Positions 1 through 9,120 are shown, counted from the stretch's first letter. The stretch is 46,607 nt of DNA from Streptomyces mangrovisoli (GCF_000974985.2 NZ_LAVA02000050.1:1-46607); one strand, 5' to 3'. A program made the numbers and translations. Notes: a model not told the origin generated them from the sequence alone.

Positions 1-117
1 CCGAGGCCCTACGTCGGTCAAGGACCCGCTGCCCGCTGCCCGCTCCCCGCTGCCGTACGGCCTACGACCCGCCCGCGGGGTGCCACCGCGCTCGGTGGCC
101 GGGTGCGGGCCGGTGGG

Positions 118-154
118 GCCCGTTCGCGCGGTTCCCCGCGCCCCTGACAGGGGC
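118..154. repeat. Recurrent Streptomyces intergenic element with small hairpin
   Basis: The stretch CGCGCGGTTCCCCGCGCCCCT closely matches a G+C-rich intergenic motif I know to recur many times in Streptomyces genomes (usual form CGCGCAGTTCCCCGCGCCCC), usually just after genes. It is followed by a 6-bp stem (140-145 with 149-154) that reaches the stop codon of the permease, so it may help end that transcript. Bases 1-117 show no gene that I can support. Confidence 0.5.
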
Positions 155-1662
155 TACGCGCCCCCGCCCGGCGCCGCCCCCGCCGCCTGCTCCCCGCGTG
201 CCAGCCGGCTGTGGGTGCGGCCGTAGAGGAAGTACACGGCCAGGCCGATCACCATCCAGATGCCGAACCGCAGCCACGTCTCCGCGGGCAGGTTCAGCAT
301 CAGCCACAGCGAGGCCAGCACCGACAGGACCGGCAGCCAGGGCACGAACGGGGTGCGGAAGGGCCGCTCCAGGTCGGGGCGGGTGCGGCGCAGGATGATG
401 ACGCTGATCGCCACGACGATGAAGGCGAAGAGCGTGCCGATGTTCACGAGTTCGGCCAGCTCGCTGAGGCTGGTGAAGCCGGCGACGATCGCGATGATCA
501 CGCCGAGCAGGATCGTGGGGCGGTACGGCGTGCGGAACTTCGGGTGGGTGTGGGAGAAGAACCGGGGCAGCAGCCCGTCGCGGCTCATCGCGAAGAACAC
601 CCGGGACTGGCCGAGCAGCAGGATCATGCACACGGTGGTCAGGCCCACGGCGGCGCCGAAGCTGATCAGGCCCGCGAACCAGGGGTGGCCGGTCGCCTTG
701 AACGCGTCGGCGAGCGGGGCGTCGATCGACAGCGAGCTGTACTTCTGCATACCGGTGACGACGATCGACACGGCGACGTACAGCGTGGTGCAGATGATCA
801 GTGAGCCGATGATGCCGCGGGGCACGTCCCGCTGCGGGTGGCGGGTCTCCTCGGCGGCGGTGGCCACGACGTCGAAGCCGATGAAGGCGAAGAACACCAC
901 GGACGCGGCGGTGAAGATGCCCATGACGCCGAAGTTCGACGGCGCCCAGCCGAACATCAGCTGGATGAGGGGTGCCTTGAGACTGCCGCCCGCCTCGACG
1001 GACTGCGCCTTGGGGATGAAGGGCTTGTAGTTGTCGCTCTCGATGAAGAAGGCGCCCGCGATGATCACGACGAGGACGACGGCCACCTTGATGGCGACGA
1101 CGACCGAGGTGACCCGCGCGGAGAGCTTCATGCCGACGACGAGGATGGCCGTCAGCACCAGGACGAGCGCCGCGGCGAGGATGTCGAAGCCGAACCCGGA
1201 GGCGCCGTCCCGGCCGCTGAGCGACTCGGGCATCTGCCAGCCGGCGTTGTCGAGCAGCGAGTGGATGTAGCCGGACCAGCCGACGGCCACCACCGCCGTG
1301 CCGAGGGCCAGTTCCAGGACCAGGTCCCAGCCGATGATCCAGGCGGGGAACTCGCCCAGCGAGGCGTAGGAGAAGGTGTACGCCGATCCCGCGACCGGGA
1401 CCGTGGAGGCGAACTCGGCGTAGCACAGCGCGGCGAGCGCGCAGACCACGCCGGCGACGACGAAGGAGAGGGAGACGGCGGGACCGGCCGTGTTCTTGGC
1501 GGCGGTGCCGGTGAGGACGAAGATGCCGGTGCCGATGATCACCCCGACGCCGAACACCGTCAGGTCGAGCGCCGACAGCGACTTCTTGAGCGCGTGCTCC
1601 GGTTCCTCGGTGTCCTTGATGGACTGTTCGATGTTCTTCGTCCTGAAGAGCGTGCTGCTCAC
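154..1662 (-). CDS. APC-superfamily amino acid permease (cationic amino acid transporter type)
   Basis: A 502-residue integral membrane protein of the amino acid-polyamine-organocation superfamily, probably importing amino acids by cation symport. About 12 hydrophobic segments follow a short polar N-terminus. The first helix carries the APC signature GVGVIIGTGIFVLTG, and the cytoplasmic loop has the family motif EETRHPQRDVPRGI. I chose the GTG at 1662 because GGGAGGTAGG lies just upstream; an in-frame ATG at 1695 lacks a good site. The C-terminus ends in a Gly/Ala-rich tail. It lies 143 bp downstream of dxs on the same strand, with a strong terminator between them, so it is probably transcribed alone. 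The substrate cannot be fixed from sequence; the closest family resemblance is to YfnA/CAT-type transporters. Confidence 0.9.
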   Translation of the reverse strand: MSSTLFRTKNIEQSIKDTEEPEHALKKSLSALDLTVFGVGVIIGTGIFVLTGTAAKNTAGPAVSLSFVVAGVVCALAALCYAEFASTVPVAGSAYTFSYASLGEFPAWIIGWDLVLELALGTAVVAVGWSGYIHSLLDNAGWQMPESLSGRDGASGFGFDILAAALVLVLTAILVVGMKLSARVTSVVVAIKVAVVLVVIIAGAFFIESDNYKPFIPKAQSVEAGGSLKAPLIQLMFGWAPSNFGVMGIFTAASVVFFAFIGFDVVATAAEETRHPQRDVPRGIIGSLIICTTLYVAVSIVVTGMQKYSSLSIDAPLADAFKATGHPWFAGLISFGAAVGLTTVCMILLLGQSRVFFAMSRDGLLPRFFSHTHPKFRTPYRPTILLGVIIAIVAGFTSLSELAELVNIGTLFAFIVVAISVIILRRTRPDLERPFRTPFVPWLPVLSVLASLWLMLNLPAETWLRFGIWMVIGLAVYFLYGRTHSRLARGEQAAGAAPGGGA

Positions 1663-1746
1663 GTCCCTACCTCCCACGCTTGTCGTCCTCGACATGATCG
1701 AGAGGGCCGGGAAACCGTGTGCCCCGGCACAGGCAGGTTCACGCAA

Positions 1747-1790
1747 ACGGGCCGGTTCCGCCACCTGTACGAGTGGCGGAACCGGCCCGT
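1747..1790 (-). terminator. dxs terminator hairpin
   Basis: A perfect 18-bp inverted repeat (1747-1764 with 1773-1790) with an 8-nt loop starts 16 bases past the dxs stop codon. On the minus strand it is followed by TTGCG. It separates dxs from the permease gene. Confidence 0.85.
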
Positions 1791-1805
1791 GGGAGGGCGG
1801 AGGGC

Positions 1806-3758
1806 TCAGCTGAGCTGGTCGCGGGCGGGCTCCGGCTGCTCGGCCTCGGTGCGTCCGCCCGGGTTGAGCCGGTCCCCCGGCTGCCCTGCGAGCTTGGCGA
1901 CCAGGCCGGTGACCTGGCGGGCGATGTCCGGCGCGGTCAGGCCGATCTCCGCCATGACCTCGGCGCGCGAGGCGTGGTCGAGGAAGCGCGGCGGGATGCC
2001 GAAGTCGCGCAGCGGCATGTCCACGCCCGCGTCCCGCAGGGCCTGCGCGATCGCGGAGCCGACGCCGCCGACCCGGGAGTTGTCCTCGACGGTGACGACC
2101 ACCCGGTGCCGCTCGGCGAGCGGGGCCATGGCCTCGTCGACCGGCTTGACCCAGCGCGGGTCGACGACGGTGGTGGAGATGCCCTGCCGGTCGAGCAGGG
2201 CGGCGATCTCCAGGCACATCGGGGCCAGCGCGCCGACGGAGACGAGCAGCACGTCGGGCGTGTCCGTGCCCGGCTCGCGCAGCACGTCCATGCCGCCGAC
2301 CGTGCCCACGGCGGGGACGGCGGGGCCCACGGCGCCCTTGGAGAAGCGCACCACGGTCGGCGCGTCGGTGACGTCGACGGCCTCGCGCAGCTGGGCGCGG
2401 ACCTGGTCGGCGTCGCGCGGCGCGGCGAGCCTGAGGCCGGGGACGACCTGGAGGATCGACATGTCCCACATGCCGTTGTGGGAGGCGCCGTCGGTGCCGG
2501 TGACGCCGGCCCGGTCCAGGACGAAGGTCACCCCGCACTTGTGCAGGGCCACGTCCATGAGGACCTGGTCGAAGGCGCGGTTGAGGAAGGTGGCGTAGAC
2601 GGCGAAGACGGGGTGCACTCCGCCGGTGGCGAGGCCGGCCGCGGAGACGGCGCCGTGCTGTTCCGCGATGCCGACGTCGTAGACGCGCTCGGGGAACTCC
2701 TTGGCGAACTTGTCGAGGCCGACCGGCTGGAGCATTGCGGCGGTGATCGCGACGACGTCCTTGCGCTCCCGGCCGAGCCTGACCATCTCCTCGCCGAAGA
2801 CGGAGGTCCAGTCGGCGCCGGAGGAGGCGATGGGCAGGCCGGTGTCGGGGTGGATCTTGCCGACGGCGTGGAAGCGGTCGGCCTCGTCCTGGAGGGCGGG
2901 CTGGTAGCCGCGGCCCTTCTCGGTGAGGCAGTGCACGATCACCGGTCCGCCGAAGCGCTTGGCGCGGGCCAGCGCGGACTCCAGGGCCTCGATGTCGTGG
3001 CCGTCGATCGGGCCGACGTACTTCAGGCCGAGGTCCTCGAAGAGGCCCTGCGGGGCGATGAAGTCCTTCAGGCCCTTCTTCGCGCCGTGCAGGGTGTCGT
3101 AGAGCGGCTTGCCGAGGACCGGGGTGCGCTCCAGGAGGTCCTTGGTACGGGCCAGGAAGCGCTCGTAGCCGTCGGTGGTGCGCAGGGTGGCCAGGTGGTT
3201 GGCGAGGCCGCCGATGGTCGGCGCGTACGACCGCTCGTTGTCGTTGACGACGATGACGAGCGGGCGGTCCTTGGCGTCGGCGATGTTGTTCAGCGCCTCC
3301 CAGGCCATGCCGCCGGTCAGCGCGCCGTCACCGATCACGGCGACGACGTGGCGGTCCCGCTGCAGGACCTCGTTGGCCTTGGCGAGGCCGTCGGCCCAGC
3401 CGAGCACGGTGGACGCGTGGCTGTTCTCGATGACGTCGTGCTCGGACTCCGCCTGCGAGGGGTAGCCGGACAGGCCGCCCTTCATCTTCAGCCGGGAGAA
3501 GTCCTGCCGGCCGGTGAGCAGCTTGTGCACGTAGGACTGGTGGCCGGTGTCCCAGAGCACCTTGTCCTCGGGGGATTCGAAGACGCGGTGCAGAGCGATG
3601 GTGAGCTCCACGACACCCAGGTTCGGGCCGAGGTGGCCGCCGGTCTTGGAGACCGCGTCGACGAGGAAGGTCCGGATCTCCCCGGCCAGCTGGTCGAGCT
3701 GCTCCAGGGTGAGCCGGTCCAGATCGCGCGGTCCCGTGATGCGGGTCAGCAGCGCCAC
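1806..3758 (-). CDS. dxs: 1-deoxy-D-xylulose-5-phosphate synthase
   Basis: A 650-residue thiamine-diphosphate enzyme that condenses pyruvate and glyceraldehyde 3-phosphate to DXP, the first step of the MEP isoprenoid pathway. The N-terminal domain has the DXS motif SKTGGHLGPNLGVVELT (about residues 37-53) and the ThDP/Mg motif GDGALTGGMAWEALNN starting at 143. The transketolase pyrimidine-binding domain contains VYDVGIAEQHG, and a transketolase C-terminal domain follows. Length is normal for the family; the last 20 residues are a polar tail. GTG at 3758 is preceded by AAGGAGG. Streptomyces often keep more than one dxs, so this need not be the only copy. The sugar-transporter operon upstream ends in several hairpins, so dxs should have its own promoter in 3759-3920, though no clear -35/-10 pair stands out. 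Confidence 0.96.
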   Translation of the reverse strand: MALLTRITGPRDLDRLTLEQLDQLAGEIRTFLVDAVSKTGGHLGPNLGVVELTIALHRVFESPEDKVLWDTGHQSYVHKLLTGRQDFSRLKMKGGLSGYPSQAESEHDVIENSHASTVLGWADGLAKANEVLQRDRHVVAVIGDGALTGGMAWEALNNIADAKDRPLVIVVNDNERSYAPTIGGLANHLATLRTTDGYERFLARTKDLLERTPVLGKPLYDTLHGAKKGLKDFIAPQGLFEDLGLKYVGPIDGHDIEALESALARAKRFGGPVIVHCLTEKGRGYQPALQDEADRFHAVGKIHPDTGLPIASSGADWTSVFGEEMVRLGRERKDVVAITAAMLQPVGLDKFAKEFPERVYDVGIAEQHGAVSAAGLATGGVHPVFAVYATFLNRAFDQVLMDVALHKCGVTFVLDRAGVTGTDGASHNGMWDMSILQVVPGLRLAAPRDADQVRAQLREAVDVTDAPTVVRFSKGAVGPAVPAVGTVGGMDVLREPGTDTPDVLLVSVGALAPMCLEIAALLDRQGISTTVVDPRWVKPVDEAMAPLAERHRVVVTVEDNSRVGGVGSAIAQALRDAGVDMPLRDFGIPPRFLDHASRAEVMAEIGLTAPDIARQVTGLVAKLAGQPGDRLNPGGRTEAEQPEPARDQLS

Positions 3759-3928
3759 CCGTGCCTCCTTGCAGTGATCGAGCTGTTGCCGGGTTCGCCC
3801 GAGTCTAATGTTCCGGCTCGGCGACCGGCGTCCGGGCCGTACGTGAGGTGTCACCCGTTCGGCGGTACCCCGGTCAGGGCACGCCCATGACACCACCGTG
3901 CCCGCCGTGTCCCTCCTCCAGGACACGG

Positions 3929-3994
3929 CTGTGCCCGGCACCGCCGTTGGTGCCGGGCACAGGGACCGTACGACGGGACGGCGGGGCCGTCCCG
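3929..3994 (-). terminator. Two hairpins between xylH and dxs
   Basis: Within the 354-bp gap between dxs and xylH there is a 14-bp perfect stem (3929-3942 with 3949-3962, loop GCCGTT) and an 8-bp stem (3974-3981 with 3987-3994). Both lie downstream of the xyl operon and upstream of the dxs start. They fit transcription ends for the operon. The rest of the gap shows no ORF. Confidence 0.65.
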
Positions 3995-4081
3995 AGTGGG
4001 GGCGGGGAGCCGGCGTCCACGGCCGTGACAGACCGTTTCTGCGCGGCTCCGCGCACCCTGGCGGCGCGGGGGCACCGCACC

Positions 4082-4106
4082 CCGGCGGCGCTGGGAGCGC
4101 CGCCGG
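4082..4106 (-). terminator. Hairpin directly after xylH
   Basis: An 11-bp stem (4082-4092 with 4096-4106) with a 3-nt GGG loop begins 6 bases after the xylH stop codon. It is a probable first stop for the xylGH transcript. Confidence 0.6.
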
Positions 4107-4112
4107 CCCGCG

Positions 4113-5429
4113 CTAGGCGCGGCCCGCGGCCTTCTGGCTCTTGCGGGAGACCGAGTCGATGACGACCGCGCCCAGAAGCACGCCACCCGTGATCATGTAC
4201 TGGATCGAGGTGTTCATGTTGAGCAGGTCGAGACCGGTCTGGATGGACTGGATGACCAGCATGCCCAGCAGGGCCGACCAGACGCTGCCGCGGCCGCCGA
4301 AGAGGCTCGTACCACCGATGACGGCCGCCGCGATGGCGAGCATCAGGGTGTTGCCGCCACCGGCGTTCAGCGTGGCGCTGGCGGTCTGACCGGCGAAGAA
4401 CATACCGCCGATGGCCGCGAAGGCACCCGAGATGGCGAACACCGTGATGCGGACCATCGGCACGCTGATGCCGGCACGACGCGCGGCCTCGATGCCACCG
4501 CCGACCGCGAAGACCTTGCGGCCGAACGTCGTACGACGGAGCACGAAGTCCACGATCACCAGGGACGCGAGGAAGATCACCAGGGCGTTGGAGACACCGG
4601 AGGCGTTGTTCAGCACGGCCGCGGCCGCGAAGGACGCGATGGCGAGCAGGACGACGCGCAGCAGGATCTCGCTGGTGGGCCGGAACGGCACACCCGCGGC
4701 CTTGCGGCGGCGCTGGTCGTTGAACTGGCCGACGAGGGCCAGGACGACGCCGAGACCGGCCAGGACGTAGGCGCCGACGACGGCCTGGTCCATGAAGAAC
4801 GAGTTCTGGCCGAGCAGGTGCACCGGGCCGGAGTCGGCCGGGATGTTGATCGTGCCGCTGGAGCCCAGCAGCCACAGCATCAGACCGTTCCAGCCGAGGA
4901 AGCCGGCCAGGGTGACGACGAAGGCCGGCACGCCGATCTTCGCGAAGAACCAGCCCTGGATGGCACCGATGCCGATACCGGTGATGATCGTCAGGACCAG
5001 CGCCAGCCACGGGTTCATGCCGTGCGTGACCACGAAGACGGCGAACACCGTGGACGCCAGGCCGCTGACCGAGCCGACGGAGAGGTCGATCTCGCCGAGC
5101 AGCAGTACGAACACCAGGCCGATGGCCAGCATGCCGGTGGCCGACATGAAGTAGCTGATGCTCGACAGGTTGTCGGCGCTGAGGAAGAGGCTGTTCTTCG
5201 CCTGGAAGATCGTCCAGATGATGATCAGGCCGACGAAGACCGGGAGGGAGCCGAGCTCGCCGCCCTTGATCTTGCGCTTGAACTCCGTGATGTAGCCCTT
5301 GAAGCCCTCTTCACGGACCAGCAGACGGGGGTCGACCACGGCGACCGGGGCGGCCGTGGGGTCCTCCGCCGGAGCCACGGTGTCCTGCTCCGTGGCGTCC
5401 GTCTTCGAAACGTTGGACGTGTCGCTCAC
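4113..5429 (-). CDS. xylH: Sugar ABC transporter permease (xylose-type, XylH)
   Basis: A 438-residue membrane subunit of a CUT2 monosaccharide ABC importer. After a polar N-terminal region of about 60 residues, roughly 10 or more hydrophobic segments follow. They include the BPD_transp_2 family stretches LLGEIDLSVGSVSGL and FGRKVFAVGGGIEAARRAGI, the coupling region that contacts the ATPase. Its length and N-terminal extension resemble XylH more than the shorter RbsC. The GTG start at 5429 overlaps the ATPase stop by 4 bases (GTGA), so translation is coupled. In S. coelicolor the matching gene (recalled as SCO6011) belongs to xylFGH next to rok7B7. Xylose is the likely substrate but is inferred from synteny and family only. 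Confidence 0.9.
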   Translation of the reverse strand: MSDTSNVSKTDATEQDTVAPAEDPTAAPVAVVDPRLLVREEGFKGYITEFKRKIKGGELGSLPVFVGLIIIWTIFQAKNSLFLSADNLSSISYFMSATGMLAIGLVFVLLLGEIDLSVGSVSGLASTVFAVFVVTHGMNPWLALVLTIITGIGIGAIQGWFFAKIGVPAFVVTLAGFLGWNGLMLWLLGSSGTINIPADSGPVHLLGQNSFFMDQAVVGAYVLAGLGVVLALVGQFNDQRRRKAAGVPFRPTSEILLRVVLLAIASFAAAAVLNNASGVSNALVIFLASLVIVDFVLRRTTFGRKVFAVGGGIEAARRAGISVPMVRITVFAISGAFAAIGGMFFAGQTASATLNAGGGNTLMLAIAAAVIGGTSLFGGRGSVWSALLGMLVIQSIQTGLDLLNMNTSIQYMITGGVLLGAVVIDSVSRKSQKAAGRA

Positions 5430-6208
5430 TTCGCGGCCTCCGTGCTGCGACGCCCCGCACGACGGGTCACGGCGTTTTCCGTGGCACCGGTGATCGCGGC
5501 GATGATCTCTTCGTGGCTGGTGTCCTTCACGGAGAAGGAACCGTTGTTCTTGCCCAGGCGCAGGACGGCGACGGTGTCGGCGACCGCCTTGACGTCGGCC
5601 ATGTTGTGGCTGATGAGGATGACCGCGAGGTTCTGCTCGCGCAGTCGCTCCACGAGGTCGAGGACCTGGGCGGTCTGCTCGACGCCGAGGGCGGCGGTCG
5701 GCTCGTCGAGGATGACGAGCTTGGGCTGGCCGATCAGCGCACGGGCGATGGCGACGACCTGACGCTGGCCACCGGAGAGGCTCGCGATCGGGATGCGCAC
5801 GCTCGGGATGCGGATCGAAAGGGTGCTCAGCAGTTCCCGGGCGTTCTTCTCCATCGACACCTCGTCGATGACGCCGCGGTGCAGAAGCTCGCGCCCGAGG
5901 TAGAGGTTGCCCACCACGTCGAGGTTGTCGCACAGAGCGAGGTCCTGGTAGACCGTCGCGACGCCGAGACCGGTGGCGTCGTGCGGCTTGTTGATGTTGA
6001 CCGGGTTGCCCTCCCACTCGATGACGCCCTCATCGATGGGGTGGACACCGGCGATCGTTTTGACCAGGGTCGACTTCCCTGCGCCGTTGTCGCCGACCAG
6101 GGCGACCACTTCTCCGGCGTGAACCTCCAGCTCGACATCGGTGAGGGCCTGAACCGCACCGAATCGCTTGGAGACTCCGCGCAACGCCAGCACGGGCGTA
6201 GCGGACAC
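5426..6208 (-). CDS. xylG: Sugar ABC transporter ATP-binding protein (XylG type)
   Basis: A 260-residue single-domain ATPase that powers the XylFGH importer at the inner face of the membrane. Walker A is GDNGAGKST (39-47), the ABC signature is LSGGQRQ (144-150), Walker B is LVILDEP (164-170), and the switch His lies in ISHN. Enteric XylG/RbsA proteins carry two fused ATPase domains (about 500 residues); this is the half-size form usual in actinobacteria, which presumably works as a homodimer. GTG at 6208 is chosen because AAGGAG ends 9 bases upstream; an in-frame ATG at 6217 directly abuts that site and is less likely. Two hairpins lie between this gene and xylF. Confidence 0.92.
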   Translation of the reverse strand: MSATPVLALRGVSKRFGAVQALTDVELEVHAGEVVALVGDNGAGKSTLVKTIAGVHPIDEGVIEWEGNPVNINKPHDATGLGVATVYQDLALCDNLDVVGNLYLGRELLHRGVIDEVSMEKNARELLSTLSIRIPSVRIPIASLSGGQRQVVAIARALIGQPKLVILDEPTAALGVEQTAQVLDLVERLREQNLAVILISHNMADVKAVADTVAVLRLGKNNGSFSVKDTSHEEIIAAITGATENAVTRRAGRRSTEAAK

Positions 6209-6336
6209 GTGAACCATCTCCTTCGCCGCCTGACCGGCGGGGATGCCGCGCTTGGGTAAGGCGCGGAGGGTTGTGCACAAAGCACAGGTTTACAAGATGA
6301 ACATGCGCGAATCCGCTGCCGTTGGCAACGGTTCCT

Positions 6337-6386
6337 TCCGACGCCCGACCCGGCAGCGGGGTATGAAGGCCGGGTCGGGCGTCGGA
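6337..6386 (-). terminator. Large intra-operon hairpin between xylF and xylG
   Basis: A perfect 18-bp stem (6337-6354 with 6369-6386) encloses a 14-nt loop, and further pairs extend it outward (C6334/G6389, C6335/G6388). It lies about 130 bases before the xylG start, inside the operon. It most likely acts as a partial terminator or 3'-end stabiliser that raises xylF mRNA over xylGH. Confidence 0.65.
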
Positions 6387-6507
6387 GGGGCTTCGCTGGA
6401 CCGCCGCACGGGCGGTCCTCGGCTCGGGGACTCCGTTGTCCCTGCGAGGGGACCGAATCCCTGGACGGGGACCGTGGTCCCCGCCGGTGGGACCGGAGTC
6501 CCGGCTG

Positions 6508-6534
6508 GGCCAGGGGCTCGGGGAGCCCCTGGCC
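6508..6534 (-). terminator. xylF terminator hairpin
   Basis: An 11-bp perfect stem (6508-6518 with 6524-6534) with a CGGGG loop starts 21 bases after the xylF stop codon. Together with the larger hairpin downstream it should cut much of the transcript before xylGH. Confidence 0.65.
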
Positions 6535-6555
6535 TGTCAGCTCAGATCGGACCGA

Positions 6556-7653
6556 TTACTGGAGGCCGGCAGCCTTGCAGGCCTTGGCGTAGTCGGCGGT
6601 GCAGATCTGGTCGATCGTGTACAGACCGTCCTTGACGACCGTGTCCTTGATGTTGGCCTTGGTGACCGACACCGGGGTCAGCAGCTGCGAGGGCACCTTG
6701 TCGCCGGAGCCGCTGGTCTGGGTGGTGGTGGCCAGGTCCGAGATGCTCTTGTTGTTGAGCAGGTTGACCGCGAGCTGGGCAGCGGCCTCGGCCTCGGGCT
6801 TGAACGCCTTGTAGACCGTGGAGGACTGCGTGCCGGCCACGATGCGCTGGATGCCCGCGAGCTCGGCGTCCTGGCCCGTCAGCGGGATACCGGAGATGCC
6901 GGCGCCCTTGAGGGTGTTGGCGATGCCGCCGGCCATGCCGTCGTTCGCCGAGTAGACGCCCGCGATGTTCTTCGCACCGAGCTGCGTGATGGCCGCGGAC
7001 ATCTTCTGCGCCGCGACGGTGTCCTTCCACAGGCCGGACTGCTCGTAGGCGATGTCGACCTTGCCGTCGAGGGCCTGGTGCGCGCCCTTCTTGAACTGAC
7101 CGGCGTTCGGGTCGGCGTCGTCACCGTTGATCATGACGATCTTCGACTTCTTGGTCGCCTTGTCGCCGAGGGCGGTGAGCAGGGCCTCGCCCTGGAGCTC
7201 GCCGACCTTGACGTTGTCGAAGGAGACGTAGGCGGAGACCGGACCCTGGGCGAGGCGGTCGTACGCGATGACCTTGATGCCCTTGTCCACGGCGGACTGG
7301 ATCGAGGACTTGATCGCGGCCGAGTCCTGGGCGGAGATCACGATGACCCCGACACCCTTGGTGATCATGCTGCTGACCTGCTGGGCCTGCTTGGCGGCGT
7401 CACCGGCGGCGTTCGCGTACTCGACCTTGCAGTCGGCACATTCGGCCTTGACCTTGGCCTCGAAGTACGGCTTGTCGAACTTCTCGTACCGGGCGGTGAC
7501 GCTGTCGGGGAGCAGGAGACCGATGGTCTTGCTGCTGGAGCTGCTGCTCGACGAGTCGTCCTTCTTGTCGCCGGCCTTGCCACACGCGGCCACGGAGAGA
7601 GCCATGGAAACCGCAGCCGTACCGATGACGACTCTACGCATCGTTGCGTTCAT
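6556..7653 (-). CDS. xylF: Sugar ABC transporter substrate-binding lipoprotein (XylF type)
   Basis: A 365-residue periplasmic-binding-protein-like lipoprotein (peripla_BP_4 fold) anchored outside the membrane, delivering a monosaccharide to XylGH. The signal peptide ends in the lipobox VAAC with the modified Cys at 24, followed by a Ser-rich linker (eight Ser in a row). The mature domain has the usual D-xylose/ribose-binding segments, such as GVGVIVISAQDSAAI and VIAYDRL. ATG at 7653 has GGAGG 10 bases upstream. A second ATG, four codons in, is also possible. It is the first gene of the xylFGH operon and is followed by two hairpins. The substrate is inferred to be xylose or a related pentose. 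Confidence 0.9.
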   Translation of the reverse strand: MNATMRRVVIGTAAVSMALSVAACGKAGDKKDDSSSSSSSSKTIGLLLPDSVTARYEKFDKPYFEAKVKAECADCKVEYANAAGDAAKQAQQVSSMITKGVGVIVISAQDSAAIKSSIQSAVDKGIKVIAYDRLAQGPVSAYVSFDNVKVGELQGEALLTALGDKATKKSKIVMINGDDADPNAGQFKKGAHQALDGKVDIAYEQSGLWKDTVAAQKMSAAITQLGAKNIAGVYSANDGMAGGIANTLKGAGISGIPLTGQDAELAGIQRIVAGTQSSTVYKAFKPEAEAAAQLAVNLLNNKSISDLATTTQTSGSGDKVPSQLLTPVSVTKANIKDTVVKDGLYTIDQICTADYAKACKAAGLQ

Positions 7654-7728
7654 TTTGGGGGTGCCTCCCTGACAGGGCCGCAACGCTGCGGCCGAGGTGG
7701 CTGGAAGTCAACTCGGCCACGAGTGCGA

Positions 7729-7747
7729 CGTCAAGAAGTAAATACTT
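7729..7747 (-). promoter_or_regulatory. Candidate xylF promoter -35 and adjoining palindrome
   Basis: In the 123-bp gap between rok7B7 and xylF an A+T-rich palindrome AAGTAAATACTT (7736-7747) sits directly upstream, on the minus strand, of TTGACG (7734-7729). The -10 17 bases further on, TTGACT, is poor. The palindrome is a candidate ROK-repressor operator by position only. Confidence 0.35.
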
Positions 7748-7776
7748 AACGAGTCGGCAACGGCGTCATCCGTTCT

Positions 7777-9003
7777 CTAAGTGAAGGCGGGTGCCGACGC
7801 GTGCAGAGTGCCGTCCAAAAGGGTCGAATCGCCCATCTCGCTGAGTGCGAGAGCGAGCGCTCCTAGCACCTCCGCGCGGCCGCCAAGTGCCCCTGGGAGA
7901 ACGGAGAGTTGACGGGCCGCACTGGGGATGGCGTAGCGGCCGACTGACTCCCGGATGGGACCGAGCACCAGCTCACCGGCCTCGGCGAGATCGCCGCCGA
8001 GAACCACACGGCTCGGGTTGAGGAGGTTGCAGAGATTCGCGACTCCACTGCCGATGTGTCGGCCGACGTCGGCGATCACGCGACGGCAGCCCGGGTCGCC
8101 GTCCCGGGCCAGCCGCACCACACCTTCCATGGTCAATTCATTGCCATGACTGGGCTGGAGCAACGGCAGCACATAGCGCGCGGACGCAAACGTCTCCAGG
8201 CAGCCACGGTTTCCGCAGCGGCAGACCGGGCCGGACTCATCAAGAGTAATATGTCCGATTTCTCCGGCTGTGCCACCTGGGCCGCGATAAATCTTGCCGT
8301 TGATCACCAGACCGGCCCCCACGCCGCTGGCCACCTTGATGTACGCGAGGTCCCGTACGCCCTTGCCGCTGCCCCAGACGAGCTCGCCGAGGGCCCCGAG
8401 GTTGGCGTCGTTGTCGACGTGCACAGGCACGCCCAGGCGCTCTCTGAGCTCCTCGCCCGGTCTGGTGCCGGTCCAGCCCGGCAGAATGGCCGTGGAGCCC
8501 AGGCTGCCGGACTCCACGTCGATCGGGCCGGGCACGCCCAGGCCCACGCCGGCGATTTTGGAACGGTCCACTCCGGTGGCCGTGATGAGCCGGTTGACCA
8601 GCTCCTCCGCCCGGTCGAAGCCCTGGGCCGCGGAGGAGTCGACATCCATCGGCTCGGACTCCTCGGCCAGCACCTGATGGGCCAGGTTCCCGATCGCGAC
8701 GCGCAAATGGGTGTGCCCGAAGTCGACGCCGATGACGATTCCGGCGTCCCCGCTCAGCGACACGCTGCGGGCCCGCCTGCCGCCCGCGGACGTGGGGGTG
8801 ACCTCGACGGTCCCGCCGTCCTTCAGCTCCCGCACAATGTTGGAGACCGTCGCCGCGGACAGTCCGGTCGTCCTCGCGATCTCCGCCTGGGTGAGCGATC
8901 CGGCCAGCCGTACGGCCCGGACGACCCGCTCCAGGTTGGCTCGGTGCAGCGACGACTGCGACCCCGGAGTCTCCACGACGACCTCCTGCGCGCGGGACCG
9001 CAT
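7777..9003 (-). CDS. rok7B7: ROK-family transcriptional regulator (Rok7B7 ortholog)
   Basis: A 408-residue regulator with an N-terminal winged helix (about 20-80, recognition region GLSAATVSNIVREL) and a C-terminal ROK sugar-kinase-like domain. The ROK signature region LGVPGPID is at 155-162, and the zinc-binding motif CRCGNRGCLE is at 261-270. It sits between ngcEFG and xylFGH exactly as Rok7B7 (recalled as SCO6008) does in S. coelicolor, where it is known as a pleiotropic regulator of xylose uptake, carbon repression and antibiotic production. The start is uncertain: ATG 9003 is preceded by GGGG about 10 bases upstream, and an in-frame TTG at 9027 is possible. TAGAGT just upstream may be its -10. 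No kinase ATP motif is needed for the regulator class. Confidence 0.93.
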   Translation of the reverse strand: MRSRAQEVVVETPGSQSSLHRANLERVVRAVRLAGSLTQAEIARTTGLSAATVSNIVRELKDGGTVEVTPTSAGGRRARSVSLSGDAGIVIGVDFGHTHLRVAIGNLAHQVLAEESEPMDVDSSAAQGFDRAEELVNRLITATGVDRSKIAGVGLGVPGPIDVESGSLGSTAILPGWTGTRPGEELRERLGVPVHVDNDANLGALGELVWGSGKGVRDLAYIKVASGVGAGLVINGKIYRGPGGTAGEIGHITLDESGPVCRCGNRGCLETFASARYVLPLLQPSHGNELTMEGVVRLARDGDPGCRRVIADVGRHIGSGVANLCNLLNPSRVVLGGDLAEAGELVLGPIRESVGRYAIPSAARQLSVLPGALGGRAEVLGALALALSEMGDSTLLDGTLHASAPAFT

Positions 9004-9120
9004 CGATGAGGCCCCGTCTATGTCCAACTAGTGAACTCTAAGCTGAGCCGTTCGGGTTGCCTCCCGTCAAGAGGTTGAACCGTATCCAGGTACTAGGCCA
9101 CACCCTTCGAATGTATGTAC

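Noticed and set aside
1663..2538. Long N-terminal extension of the amino acid permease
   Set aside because: The extended frame runs antisense-like through dxs and past a strong terminator; the family N-terminus begins at about 1662.
9004..9027. TTG start for the ROK regulator
   Set aside because: No ribosome site precedes it and a possible TAGAGT -10 lies immediately upstream; ATG 9003 is preferred, though not proven.
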